This document shows positions 1 to 7,773 of a stretch of DNA of 64,000 bases, piece by piece. The position numbers and the translations under genes are program-made. The number at the start of each line of letters is the position of its first letter. Positions within the stretch are counted from its first letter, which is position 1. The notes beneath the pieces were generated by a model that was not told the origin of the DNA, made no database searches, and saw only the letters and a list, made by a program, of their open reading frames with translations. The DNA lies in NCBI RefSeq assembly GCF_029633915.1, contig NZ_CP091092.1:2294001-2358000 (forward strand), read 5' to 3'. This stretch comes from Methanomicrobium antiquum. GTDB taxonomy: Archaea; Halobacteriota; Methanomicrobia; Methanomicrobiales; Methanomicrobiaceae.

Positions 1-322
1 CTGCAAGATCACAGCCGGTTGTTTCATCATCAATATATCTGACTCTGAGGTTGGGATATTTTCTAAAAATAAAACAGTCCTCACTATTTCCTCTTATCAA
101 AAGAAGAGATGATATATCTAAATCTTCGTCAAACAATGTTTCCGGGTTTGATTTTTCAGAGATGGTATACAAAATCACGTCAAAGTAATCATCTCTTATT
201 TCATCAGCCGCATCTTCATCATATTGTGCGGCAGAAACCCTGAAATCCTCAAAATTCTGAAGATATTTTTTTGTCTGTTCAAGTCTTAAAACATCTCTGT
301 CACATATAAGTATTCGAATCAA
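1..322 (-). CDS. Receiver-like (CheY fold) protein, 3' end beyond window
   Basis: An open frame runs on the minus strand from a TTG start at 322 off the left edge (about 107 codons seen). A GAGGGG ribosome binding site lies about 7 nt before the TTG. The N-terminus reads RILICDRD, then FDVILYTISEK, the pattern of beta-1 and beta-3 of a response-regulator receiver domain. The position where the phospho-acceptor Asp normally stands (after the DVIL strand) appears to be Tyr or Thr, so it may be a pseudo-receiver. No output domain is visible because the gene is cut. Family call is by pattern only. Confidence 0.55.
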   Translation of the reverse strand, partial: MIRILICDRDVLRLEQTKKYLQNFEDFRVSAAQYDEDAADEIRDDYFDVILYTISEKSNPETLFDEDLDISSLLLIRGNSEDCFIFRKYPNLRVRYIDDETTGCDLA

Positions 323-509
323 AAAAACCCCTCATTTTTGCATCCCTTATTTTTATCCCTTGATTTATCGCCGGATATAGTTTATAATCCGCCATTTATT
401 TTAACTTTATTCAGAATTTTCTAAACCGGAATATTTCAGAATTTTGGTTTCATACACTTCTTTGGTTTACAAAAGTATAGATATTATAAAGTCTATTTTT
501 GGTTTAGTT

Positions 510-767
510 ATGACAAAAAGAGTTCACGATCAAAAAATTGTTATGGACAAAGTAAACTCGCTTTTTAACCAATATGATGAATTCGATATAATCTCAGGTG
601 AACTTGCATCACTTGGGTTTGTAAGAACCGGTGGTAAATTTGATGTTGCCGCCTTTGAAAATACAGATCTTGAAGTTTATGTGCATATAAGTCTTGAAGA
701 TGAAAAAAAGATAAAAAATTTTGAGGTTGTTACATTTTCAGAGATAAAAGATGCATTAGAGAAATAA
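510..767 (+). CDS. Hypothetical protein, 85 aa
   Basis: A small soluble acidic protein starting MTKRVHDQK and ending EIKDALEK. I chose ATG 510 over the upstream in-frame TTG 444 because a TATA-like sequence (tatagatattataaag, about 475-490) lies roughly 25-30 nt before it, which would put transcription start at or next to the ATG (leaderless). I do not recognise the family; the predicted pattern is alpha/beta with a central GFVRTGGKFDVAAF strand-turn-strand. It is followed at once by a copy of the dispersed palindromic repeat. Confidence 0.6.
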   Translation: MTKRVHDQKIVMDKVNSLFNQYDEFDIISGELASLGFVRTGGKFDVAAFENTDLEVYVHISLEDEKKIKNFEVVTFSEIKDALEK

Positions 768-773
768 TTCTCT

Positions 774-868
774 AAAAAAGTCCATGAGATTAATTTCTCA
801 TGAAAATGTTTATGAAATTATATTTCATGCACTTTTTCATGTAAATTACAATGTAATTATCATGATAA
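774..868 (+). repeat. Dispersed palindromic element, copy 1 (extended)
   Basis: The sequence contains an extra palindrome CATGAGA-TTAATT-TCTCATG, then ATGAAAT-TAT-ATTTCAT and CATGTAAATTAC-AAT-GTAATTATCATG. The last two are the two hairpins of the element found many times in this window. It starts 6 nt after the stop of the 510-767 gene and ends 24 nt before the end of the convergent MFS gene, so here it could serve as a bidirectional terminator. Confidence 0.75.
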
Positions 869-892
869 ATCACATTTTTTTTGGTAAAAGAT

Positions 893-2326
893 TCAGGGAA
901 CAGATTTGACATCTCCTCTTCTGAGGCATATTATAATATTAATTGTTCCAAGCAGTGCCATTGCCAGAAATACGAAATGCATGCCCTCCAAAAATTCAGG
1001 CAACAGTTTTGGTGTTATTGTTGAGTTTCCTGAGAAGATTGTTATGACTGTCGCTGCTATGCTTATACTTACTATATTTCCTATCTGTTCTGTTGTATTT
1101 GCAATTCCTGATGCTTCTCCCTGATATTCCTTTTTTACCGAACTCATGATGGCGCTTTTGTTTGGTGATGAGAAAAACGCATATCCTGTGCCTGTCAGTG
1201 CAAGCATTAGTGATATTAGAGTCAGGCCTGTTTTTGTCTCAGAAATATTGGCATAAAAGATGAGTGTTATGACGATTAAACCCATTCCAAAGGCTGTTAC
1301 ATATTTTGGCTCAATTTTATCGGATAAATGACCGGCAACAGGCGAGAGTGCACCCTGCATCAGTGATGCCGGCAGAAGAAGGATTCCGGTGGCAAATGCA
1401 CTGTAATAAAGGCCGCTTTCAAGGTATATTGAAAGTGTATATGCAATACAGCCGATTGTCATGTAGTATAAGAGATCTGCACAAACCGAGTATGTAAACA
1501 ACCGGTTTTTTCTAAAGAGCGAAAACATAAGAAGCGGATTTTTAGATTTTTTTTCAATAACCAAAAAGAGTGAAAAGAGAACTGCTCCCAAGATTAGAAA
1601 ATTAAGTCTTAATCCGGGCAAAAATCCCGAAATTCCTACAGCAATCATAAATATTGCAGGGCAGAAAAGAAGCATTCCTGCGGTGTCAAAGTCGGGATAT
1701 CTTTTTTCTTCAAACTTATGTTTACTTTTGGATACAAAGAAATCATCATTATTCCGGCCGCTTTTTTTGTATGCAAGAAATCCTGCAAATAAAATTACTG
1801 GTGTCGGTATTAAAAAGACGGCCTGCCAGCCGAAGATTTCGGCGGAGATGCTTCCGGTTAAAAGACCTGAAATATAGCCGAAATATCCTGCAAAAAGAAA
1901 AAAGCCTATTGCGCATCCACGGCTTTTCAGGGGATGCACTTTTGTTATCAGGACAAGGGCACAGGCTGTCATCATTCCATCGCCGATTCCCTGAATGAAT
2001 CTGAAAAATATAATTTCGATTCCAGATACAGATAAACTGCAAAAAAGAGATGATACTGCAAATATAATTGCACCGCCAGAAAATATTCTGATGTGTCCAA
2101 ACCTGTCTCCAAGCTTTGCGGCTGGGATTAAAAACATGACAGCGCCAAGAAGATGTGCCTGTATTAAAAATCCCATCTCTGCGGCGTTTAAATCAAAAAC
2201 ACCCGATATAATTGGGTTTACTATTGTTGATGATGAGATCATGAAATATATCGAAAATGCTGAAAGTCCTGTAATGATAGATATCTGTACAGGAAGTGAG
2301 ATTTTAGGCCCGAAAAGTTCACTCAT
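893..2326 (-). CDS. MFS drug/multidrug exporter, DHA2-like (14 TM)
   Basis: A 477-residue membrane protein with about 14 hydrophobic segments, the count expected of the DHA2 (EmrB/QacA) branch of the major facilitator superfamily. The loop between helices 2 and 3 has GDRFGHIRIF (motif A), and helix 4 has RFIQGIGDGMM with the conserved Arg. It should export a hydrophobic or cationic compound by proton antiport across the cell membrane; the substrate cannot be read from sequence. It stands alone on the minus strand, with no regulator directly attached. Start is the ATG at 2326. Confidence 0.85.
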   Translation of the reverse strand: MSELFGPKISLPVQISIITGLSAFSIYFMISSSTIVNPIISGVFDLNAAEMGFLIQAHLLGAVMFLIPAAKLGDRFGHIRIFSGGAIIFAVSSLFCSLSVSGIEIIFFRFIQGIGDGMMTACALVLITKVHPLKSRGCAIGFFLFAGYFGYISGLLTGSISAEIFGWQAVFLIPTPVILFAGFLAYKKSGRNNDDFFVSKSKHKFEEKRYPDFDTAGMLLFCPAIFMIAVGISGFLPGLRLNFLILGAVLFSLFLVIEKKSKNPLLMFSLFRKNRLFTYSVCADLLYYMTIGCIAYTLSIYLESGLYYSAFATGILLLPASLMQGALSPVAGHLSDKIEPKYVTAFGMGLIVITLIFYANISETKTGLTLISLMLALTGTGYAFFSSPNKSAIMSSVKKEYQGEASGIANTTEQIGNIVSISIAATVITIFSGNSTITPKLLPEFLEGMHFVFLAMALLGTINIIICLRRGDVKSVP

Positions 2327-3076
2327 CTTGTGAATATTAATTAGCGATTTTTTTTGATATAATTAATGAAAAGAAATTTAATTCCGGAAAAATGCATAAA
2401 ATATAACGATTCTGATTGTTGTTGATTTGATTTGGATATTTTTTTTAGCAGATAGTTTTTTCTTAAGAATTAAAAAAAGTCATAATTGATGGAGTAAAAT
2501 TAAAAGATTAGTGGTAAAAATCTGTAATTAAAATATTTAGAAGTAAAAGATTAGAAATTAAAATATTTAGAAGTAAAAGATTAGAAATTAAAATATTTAG
2601 AAGTAAAAGATTAAAAATTAAAAGATTTAGAATTAGAAACATTGCATGAAGCATCTGTTTCATGAATGTTTTTATGCAAATATCTGAATGACGGCGAGAA
2701 TGAAGTTAAAGACCATCTCCCACCAGTCCGGATTTTCCCAAAACATCGTTTATCATTACTCCTGTAGTGTTTTTTTAATTTTTTTTGTGCCTAATCTGGC
2801 AACAATCAAATGTTACTTTTGATTATTTATAAAGAATATCATTCAGGTTTTTTTTATACAATTTTATTTCCCGGAATCCTTTTTTGATGAAAATCGTGTT
2901 GTTTTTTACGTAGAAAAATGCATGAAACAGTCTATGAAAATTTATTTCATAAACGGTTTTGTGAAATGCTATTAATTTATTTAATATCTGTGAGTTATTT
3001 TCTTCTGAAAAATAATTAACAGATATTAATTTAAATCAATTTATTATGGATAAGTAAGAAAAATAAAACGTCCATA
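2327..3076. other. 750-bp gene-free region with AT-rich repeats
   Basis: No convincing gene. It holds a 30-bp tandem repeat (2526-2640), a degenerate palindromic-element fragment near 2643-2680 (atgcatgaagcatctgtttcatg), another near 2919-2968 (tatgaaaatttatttcata then ggttttgtgaaa), and long A/T runs. The promoter of the CARF-HTH gene must lie in the last 100 bp (attaatttaaatcaatttatta, about 3015-3045). Confidence 0.7.
2526..2640. repeat. 30-bp tandem repeat, about 3.8 units
   Basis: Unit begins AATTAAAATATTTAGAAG followed by TAAAAGATTAGA. Units sit at 2526-2555, 2556-2585 and 2586-2615 with one mismatch, then a decayed partial unit to 2640. There is no spacer, so it is a minisatellite and not a CRISPR. 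It is noncoding as far as I can see. Confidence 0.9.
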
Positions 3077-3781
3077 ATGAAAATCACCCAGATTGTATTT
3101 GTTGGCCATCACAAAGAAAGACTTATTGACTCTTTTGTAAAATCAGACGATAAATTAGTTGATAAGATTATTTTTGTTGTGGGAGAGCAGGCTTCAAGCG
3201 GGGAAGAGAAGTCAAGAGCAATTGCGGAGGAGATAAAAAGGGAGCTTTCATCTTTTATCAGCAGTGATATTGCATATGTTGATAAAAAAGATGTAAAAAG
3301 GGGGGCGCTTCAGATTATATCCCTTATTAAATCAGAGGAAAAGAGAGGCAACAGCGTTGTTTTAAACATCAGCGGTTCGCTTAGAACATTTGCGGTTTCT
3401 GCATACATTGCAGGCTCAATCACAAAATCGAGGATAATTACTTCTATTCCACTCTATGATGATAATGAAAACGAAATAGGTGTTGAGGAGGTAATTGAGG
3501 TGCCGGCACTTCCGGTTTGCTTCCTGCGTGATGAGCAGATGCAGATAATTTTATCAATCGATGAGGGTGTTGATTCCCTTGATGAACTTATTATGCGTCT
3601 TAATCCTTCACTTGAAAAATATTCAAATGATTTCTACAAAGAGAGAAGCCGCGTAAGCCACCACCTTAAGGTTTTAGAAGAGAGTGGATTCATCTTTAAA
3701 AGCAAAAAAGGAAGAAATATATCCGTAAATCTGTCAGATCTTGGATGGATGATGAGCCGGATTGAAGACTGCAGTGTTTAA
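3077..3781 (+). CDS. CARF-HTH regulator, Csa3/HFX_2341-like
   Basis: A 234-residue protein with an N-terminal Rossmann-like CARF-type domain (about 1-135) and a C-terminal winged helix (about 150-234). Seen: strand-loop IVFVGHHKERLIDSF at the start, the ligand-loop-like VLNISGSLRTFAV near residue 95, and a wHTH segment SRVSHHLKVLEESGFIFKSKKGRN. This is the layout of Csa3-like and HFX_2341 (DUF6293) archaeal regulators, which bind DNA and, in CARF proteins, sense cyclic oligonucleotides. No cas gene or CRISPR array is in the window, so a CRISPR role is inference only. It may regulate other stress or defence genes. A terminator hairpin overlaps its stop codon. Confidence 0.75.
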   Translation: MKITQIVFVGHHKERLIDSFVKSDDKLVDKIIFVVGEQASSGEEKSRAIAEEIKRELSSFISSDIAYVDKKDVKRGALQIISLIKSEEKRGNSVVLNISGSLRTFAVSAYIAGSITKSRIITSIPLYDDNENEIGVEEVIEVPALPVCFLRDEQMQIILSIDEGVDSLDELIMRLNPSLEKYSNDFYKERSRVSHHLKVLEESGFIFKSKKGRNISVNLSDLGWMMSRIEDCSV

Positions 3782-3798
3782 CCTCCCCGCAGGTTAAA
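3777..3798 (+). terminator. Hairpin at end of CARF-HTH gene
   Basis: TTTAACCT-CCCCGC-AGGTTAAA forms a perfect 8-bp stem with a 6-nt loop and overlaps the TAA stop at 3779-3781. There is no clear T-run after it, so its activity as a terminator is inference. Confidence 0.5.
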
Positions 3799-3844
3799 AC
3801 CGATATCTTTTATTTCCTGAAGCGCTAATATTTGTAGGCAATTT

Positions 3845-3917
3845 GCCAAGGTGGCGGAGCGGCCACGCGGTCGCCTGCAGAGCGACTTTTACCCCAGTTC
3901 AAATCTGGGCCTTGGCT
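3845..3917 (+). tRNA. tRNA-Cys (GCA)
   Basis: Acceptor arms GCCAAGG and CCTTGGC pair fully; the anticodon stem-loop GTCGC-CTGCAGA-GCGAC gives anticodon GCA; the T arm is CCCAG-TTCAAAT-CTGGG. The discriminator base is T (U73), the expected identity element of tRNA-Cys. CCA is not encoded. A TATA-like cttttattt lies about 35 nt upstream. No intron is apparent. Confidence 0.95.
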
Positions 3918-4052
3918 TTTAGAATTCAAGTTCAAATCTTTTCTTAAAATGTTTGTAAACTTTTTTGTATCCGGCGTTTTTTATAGCAGTTACATGCCTC
4001 TTTGGAAACATCCATATTACTTATCTTACTAATAAGATTTGTAAGATTGAGC

Positions 4053-4226
4053 ATGCCATTAATAGAAATAAAAACCGCAACCATTACAGAAAAGGGCCAG
4101 ATTGTCATTCCAAAATCATTAAGAGAGAGATTTAGTCTGGGAGATAAAGTTGCAATAATCTCTTATGAGGACAGAATTGAATTTGGGCAGGATTTGGGGA
4201 GAGATAAAAATTTGTGCAGAAGATAA
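4053..4226 (+). CDS. AbrB/MazE-type swapped-hairpin DNA-binding protein
   Basis: A 57-residue protein whose core TATITEKGQIVIPKSLRERF followed by SLGDKVAIISYEDRIEF is the SpoVT/AbrB swapped-hairpin fold used by antitoxins and small regulators. I chose ATG 4053 over ATG 4002 because the fold starts right after it. The C-terminus (QDLGRDKNLCRR) is short compared with usual 75-85 residue antitoxins. No toxin gene follows; the next gene is a secreted protein 240 bp away, so it may be an orphan antitoxin or a small autoregulator. Confidence 0.7.
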   Translation: MPLIEIKTATITEKGQIVIPKSLRERFSLGDKVAIISYEDRIEFGQDLGRDKNLCRR

Positions 4227-4468
4227 ACCGGCCTTTTTTTTTGAGAATGATTTAGTTAGAATCAGGGTTAATGTAACCTGCACCGGCCCTGGGTTTGACT
4301 AATGTAATTTTTTTTGACTTTGTCTGAGAGCCTGATTAAGAAAACTGCAAAAAGAGAATAAAAAAAGAAAAAAGGAAAAAAACTGCTAACGAAAATATAA
4401 AAAGTCTTTTAAAAATTTTGGATAAGAAATATAAATAAATGCACTAAAATATCATTAGTGAAATTTAA

Positions 4469-5059
4469 ATGAAGCGCAATAAGCGTTTTTTGGGAATTAA
4501 AATTCTGATAATATTTTATATAGCCGCAGCAGTTCTTTTTTTTCCTGCACAATCGGCTGCCCCGGCAGATTCAGAATTCAAAACAGATGAAGAAAATAAA
4601 ACATATGCAGAGAATAATACGGATGCAGTAAATAAAACAGATGCAGCAGCACAGGTTAATAACGAAGCTCCCGGATGGGCCGGCGGTTCTATGGAGCTGG
4701 CCGGGCAAAAAGACATGTCAGCGTATAACCCTGTATACACTCCGCCACCCTTAAAAAAGATAGATAAGGAGACTGCAAAACTATACCCCGGGCTTGTAGT
4801 TTTGGATTCAGACATAAATTTTTCAAAAGCGGATAATTATATTGTCCGTAATATCTCAATGGAATCGGTAACGATTGAATTTATAAATCCTGCATCAGAG
4901 GCTGAGTCAAAAGAAATTTTAAGGGCATATGCAGAGCCAATTGCTTCAGCAGAAAATGCCGGTGTCTCACAAAAATCTTTGGGATTTGGTGTTTTTGAAA
5001 CGATTGCTGCAGCATTCTTCTTTGGCATTTTCATATCGCTAAAGCATAGAAGAAATTAA
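4469..5059 (+). CDS. Secreted protein with PGF-CTERM-like anchor
   Basis: A 196-residue protein with an N-terminal signal segment (about 8-30, ending PAQSAA), a low-complexity linker rich in NKT, NNT and NKTD sequons (about 38-65) that could carry N-glycans, a small globular part, and a C-terminal SLGFGVFETIAAAFFF helix followed by KHRRN. The tail resembles the PGF-CTERM signal of archaeosortase substrates, with LGF in place of PGF (inference). It would then be a surface protein of unknown role. Upstream TATA-like sequence: gaaatataaataaatg near 4430. Confidence 0.65.
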   Translation: MKRNKRFLGIKILIIFYIAAAVLFFPAQSAAPADSEFKTDEENKTYAENNTDAVNKTDAAAQVNNEAPGWAGGSMELAGQKDMSAYNPVYTPPPLKKIDKETAKLYPGLVVLDSDINFSKADNYIVRNISMESVTIEFINPASEAESKEILRAYAEPIASAENAGVSQKSLGFGVFETIAAAFFFGIFISLKHRRN

Positions 5060-5377
5060 AATCCAAAAAAAAAGATTAAAAGTAAGTATACAATGACTTA
5101 AAAAATTATGAGAGCTGTACAAAAGGGCCTGACCCGTCTTTGGAAAGGTGCTTTTTATCCCGGGTGGTTAAAAAAAGAGAGGGGGGGTGAGAAAGGCAAA
5201 AGACTGTTAAAAAATGCCTGGAAAACTGATTCACCGCAAAAGACCGCACCGGCCGAGATCAACCGACACCCGCTCAAAATCATCTGCACACATCAAGCCC
5301 GGAAGGAGTCATTCTAATCTTTCAGTTTTCAGGAAAATTTAATCATCAGCTAAAAAAGATTAAAATTAAAGAATAAT
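5060..5377. other. Gap with decayed duplicate of the next gene
   Basis: Between the secreted protein and the 100-aa ORF. Bases about 5126-5250 are a diverged copy of 5407-5530: both carry CCTGA.CC.TCTTT, then TGGTT.AAAAA, then GAGAGGGGGGGTGAGAAA and GCAAAAGACTG. In this copy an extra A or two in the A-run puts the reading frame out, giving a TGA in the frame that is open in the other copy. The in-frame ATG at 5108 (69 codons) is probably not a real gene. Confidence 0.6.
5231..5269 (-). pseudogene. Relic N-terminus of the small zinc-ribbon ORF
   Basis: On the minus strand this reads VSVDLGRCGLLR then TGA. The first ten residues are identical to the start of the 6654-6782 ORF, and about 21 bases (gaccgcaccggccgagatcaa) match exactly. 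The flanks are also similar (ctcaaaat, then acaca). It is a truncated duplicate 1.5 kb from the longer copy. Confidence 0.55.
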
Positions 5378-5680
5378 ATGTTAGATCAATACAATAACTG
5401 CCCCAAAGAACCTGATCCTTCTTTTGAAGGGGCAGTTTTTCTCGGATGGTTGAAAAAGAGAGGGGGGGTGAGAAAAGCAAAAGACTGTGAACGAAAATGT
5501 CAGGAAAACGGGTTCACTGCAAAAGAATTCATAAAACAGGTGGGAGTGGAAAATGTTCGTATTGGACAAACAGGGAATGGAAATAAGGTAATAAAACTTG
5601 TTGATACAGTCTGGGCTGATCAATGGATGATATATTATGATGTTGAAGTGCCTCATCACAGACATTGGAAATCACTGTAA
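5378..5680 (+). CDS. Hypothetical protein, 100 aa
   Basis: Starts MLDQYNNCPKEPDP and has a basic stretch GWLKKRGGVRKAKDCERKCQ around residues 23-42, then a small alpha/beta part ending VEVPHHRHWKSL. I do not recognise the family. It has a decayed duplicate just upstream (5126-5250), which suggests it belongs to a mobile or amplified accessory family. The weak upstream signal and isolated position leave some doubt that it is expressed. Confidence 0.45.
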   Translation: MLDQYNNCPKEPDPSFEGAVFLGWLKKRGGVRKAKDCERKCQENGFTAKEFIKQVGVENVRIGQTGNGNKVIKLVDTVWADQWMIYYDVEVPHHRHWKSL

Positions 5681-5748
5681 AAAATTAAGGGATATCAGCA
5701 ATTATTTAATATATCTCTGCCATATACAATAAGTGCAGGAGATGGAAG

Positions 5749-6237
5749 ATGACAAAAGAGGACTTGCCAATAATATCTTCAGAAGAAGAGATGTACCTTG
5801 ATGAGCCATACGGCGGTTTGTTTGGCGATACAGTCATTGCAAAAGTTGTTGAAGAACTTGTTGCAGACCCTACGATGGATTATCGCCCAAAATATCTGGA
5901 GGACATAACTGAAAAATCTGAAAGATCAATCTATAATGCTCTCAAAAAATTATTACTCCTTGGCCTTATAGAGAAAAAAGGTGATGAAAAACACCCGGTA
6001 TACAGAGTAAGAGTCGAGTCAAAAAAGTTTGCAGCACTCTCATTTCTGGCATATGCAATGCTGGATGATCGTGACGGGACGCACTGCATGAATATGGCAG
6101 TTAACGGCTATTACAATTCAGTGTTAAGGGAAAAATATGAACCAAAGGCAATTGCAAATGTTGACAACTGGAAGTCCGGTCCGGGGATAGTGAGTGAAGA
6201 CAACAATAATTACAGGAAATTTGCAGCGAGTGCATAA
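5749..6237 (+). CDS. Winged-helix DNA-binding protein
   Basis: A 162-residue protein. Residues about 25-85 form a wHTH: LEDITEKSERSIYNALKKLLLLGLIEKKGDEKHPVYRV gives helix-turn-helix, then a wing. The C-terminal half (SFLAYAMLDDRDGTHCMNMAVNGYYN) is helical and unassigned. A GGAG-type site (gcaggagatggaag) precedes ATG 5749. It ends 2 nt before the DUF3467 gene, so the two form an operon and probably act together, as regulator and partner. Confidence 0.75.
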   Translation: MTKEDLPIISSEEEMYLDEPYGGLFGDTVIAKVVEELVADPTMDYRPKYLEDITEKSERSIYNALKKLLLLGLIEKKGDEKHPVYRVRVESKKFAALSFLAYAMLDDRDGTHCMNMAVNGYYNSVLREKYEPKAIANVDNWKSGPGIVSEDNNNYRKFAASA

Positions 6238-6239
6238 AA

Positions 6240-6623
6240 ATGGCAAAGAATATTAAAACCGCAGATACCGAATCAATGACAATAGATGTCGGTGAAATGT
6301 ACAAGTACAAAAAAGAAGATCTAATGACCGATATTTCTTCCAGTGCTTATTCTAATCTTGCATATGTACAGGCAACCCACAGAGATCTGTATATTGATTT
6401 TCTTGAGATGCCTGGAATAAAAAGAGATGATGGGAAGATGCACATAAAAGGTACAAGAATTTATATGTCTCACTCCGCAGCCCAAAAACTTTCAAAAGCC
6501 CTTGACGGAATATTAAAGATGGTCCATTCAGATGGTGGAATGGAATTTTATACGCCTGAAGATGAAACGAAACCTAAGATATCAACAAAGGTGCAGCAGG
6601 CAACTACCAGAAATAAAATTTAA
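6240..6623 (+). CDS. DUF3467 family protein
   Basis: A 127-residue protein. The core YSNLAYVQATHRDLYIDFLE, then GKMHIKGTRIYMSHSAAQKLSKALDGIL matches the DUF3467 pattern (a strand 'N.v.v..s..e..ldF', then 'a..r.vlsp..akrl...L'). Function of the family is not established. It starts 2 nt after the wHTH gene and is surely cotranscribed with it. The C-terminal tail (TPEDETKPKISTKVQQAT) looks disordered. Confidence 0.7.
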   Translation: MAKNIKTADTESMTIDVGEMYKYKKEDLMTDISSSAYSNLAYVQATHRDLYIDFLEMPGIKRDDGKMHIKGTRIYMSHSAAQKLSKALDGILKMVHSDGGMEFYTPEDETKPKISTKVQQATTRNKI

Positions 6624-6653
6624 AGGTTTATTCTTTTTTTTTCAATCAACCCC

Positions 6654-6782
6654 CTATCCCTTATTCTCCTCCCGCATAAGCCTCCCGTAACACTTCTCAC
6701 AGATCGCCAGCTTCAGATCACAGGACCTAAACACCGCCCTCCCCTCATCACAAAGACCGCACCGGCCGAGATCAACACTCAC
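6654..6782 (-). CDS. Tiny zinc-ribbon-like protein, 42 aa
   Basis: Minus strand, GTG start at 6782. Two CxxC knuckles stand at residues 8-11 (CGLC) and 28-31 (CEKC) with an extra Cys at 21, the spacing of a small zinc ribbon or treble clef. A purine-rich GAGAAGGTGA sits right before the GTG, with a TGA directly upstream in frame. Base use is much more GC-rich than its surroundings. The start is duplicated as a relic at 5231-5269, which argues that this was once a real, mobile reading frame. Function unknown. Confidence 0.45.
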   Translation of the reverse strand: MSVDLGRCGLCDEGRAVFRSCDLKLAICEKCYGRLMREENKG

Positions 6783-6878
6783 CTTCTCAAAATCCGCTAC
6801 ACACAAAATAGCCCTCTTCAATTTTTCAATATATTTTCCATAAAATGATTTTTATTCCTTATTTACTCTTAAATTCAT

Positions 6879-7502
6879 TTATTCGATATAAATCCTTTTT
6901 TTGATATATTCAGCCTCTTCATCATCTTCAGATACTCCGAGAAATTCAAGGCAGAGAGGATCTTTTATTATAGAGACTGCAAGTTCAGACTGTTTTTCCG
7001 GCAATGTACTCCTGAAATTATTTACTGCCTTTTTCTGAGCATTGAGTGTTCTTGAGTATAAATCACTCTCAATCTGATGGATGAGGACATTTCTTGACCA
7101 GCCGTTCTCAATTGTCTTTTTTATATAGAATTCCCTTTCATCTATGGATTTAATTTTCTCAATTATTGCAATGTTGTGGCCCCAGGGAATTTCTGCCACA
7201 GCCTGTGGCAGATCAATAAACTTTATATATTCCCTTGCGAACTGCCTCATTCTCCAAAGATTTCTTGCAGAGAATCCTTTCATTTCCGGAAATTCTCTTA
7301 GCAGATCTGATGAAATACAGTCAACAACTGACTGCCCCCAGCCTTCTGTCTCCTGTTTTAAAAGTATGTTCTTTCCAATCAGGAAGTACATATTGATTAA
7401 TCCACGGTTGACTGAAGCAACTGCCTGTGTTCTTGATGTTTGGACAATGGATTTTATCTCATAAATAAGCTCATTGTACTCTTTGGTTTCTGCAATTTCC
7501 AT
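6879..7502 (-). pseudogene. DUF1016 (YhcG) protein lacking its nuclease domain
   Basis: 207 residues matching the N-terminal DUF1016 domain: AVASVNRGLINMYFLIGKNI, FPEMKGFSARNLWRMRQFA, WGHNIAIIEKIK and NGWSRNVLIHQIE are hallmarks. The reading stops at DPLCLEFLGVSEDDEEAEY...YIE, exactly where the C-terminal PD-(D/E)XK nuclease domain should begin (compare the 382-residue gene at 33387, where DPYVFEFLGL leads into it). So it has lost its catalytic half. Either a pseudogene or an N-terminal-only form; the neighbourhood is full of relics. ATG at 7502. Confidence 0.75.
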
Positions 7503-7557
7503 TTTAATCTGCCTCTTTTCCCGACTTCCTCCTGACCTTGGGCGAAAGGCTTGTTAT

Positions 7558-7773
7558 TCAGTCATCTTTCAGATAATTTTTGAGTTTAAAATCCACAAAT
7601 TCTCTGTTTTCACCAATTTTCTGTGATTTGTTTTCCATACTCTTAGAAAACGTATCATGACAAAAATTTCCGCTGCTTAGTTCATCACAAATCTGCCCGG
7701 CACATTTCAGATTATGAAGTTCTTTTGATGTCGGTTCATTTCCAGAAATACGTTTAATATGATTATTTACCAT
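7558..7773 (-). CDS. Hypothetical protein, 71 aa
   Basis: MVNNHIKRISGNEPTSKE and on, with four Cys (LKCAGQICDEL, FCHD), basic C-terminus. I do not recognise it. Support for reality comes from a promoter-like layout: TATA-like aaatataagtatatcc near 7812-7828 and, just before the ATG, a 21-bp sequence (7774-7794) that recurs with one mismatch in the 5' region of the SBP-Cache gene at 30184-30204. Confidence 0.45.
   Translation of the reverse strand: MVNNHIKRISGNEPTSKELHNLKCAGQICDELSSGNFCHDTFSKSMENKSQKIGENREFVDFKLKNYLKDD

Noticed and set aside
2526-2640. Possible CRISPR array (30-bp repeated unit)
   Set aside because: Units are head to tail with no spacers and no palindromic repeat; it is a plain AT-rich tandem repeat.
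5108-5317. 69-codon ORF
   Set aside because: It runs in the wrong frame through a decayed copy of the 100-aa ORF and through the zinc-ribbon relic on the other strand.
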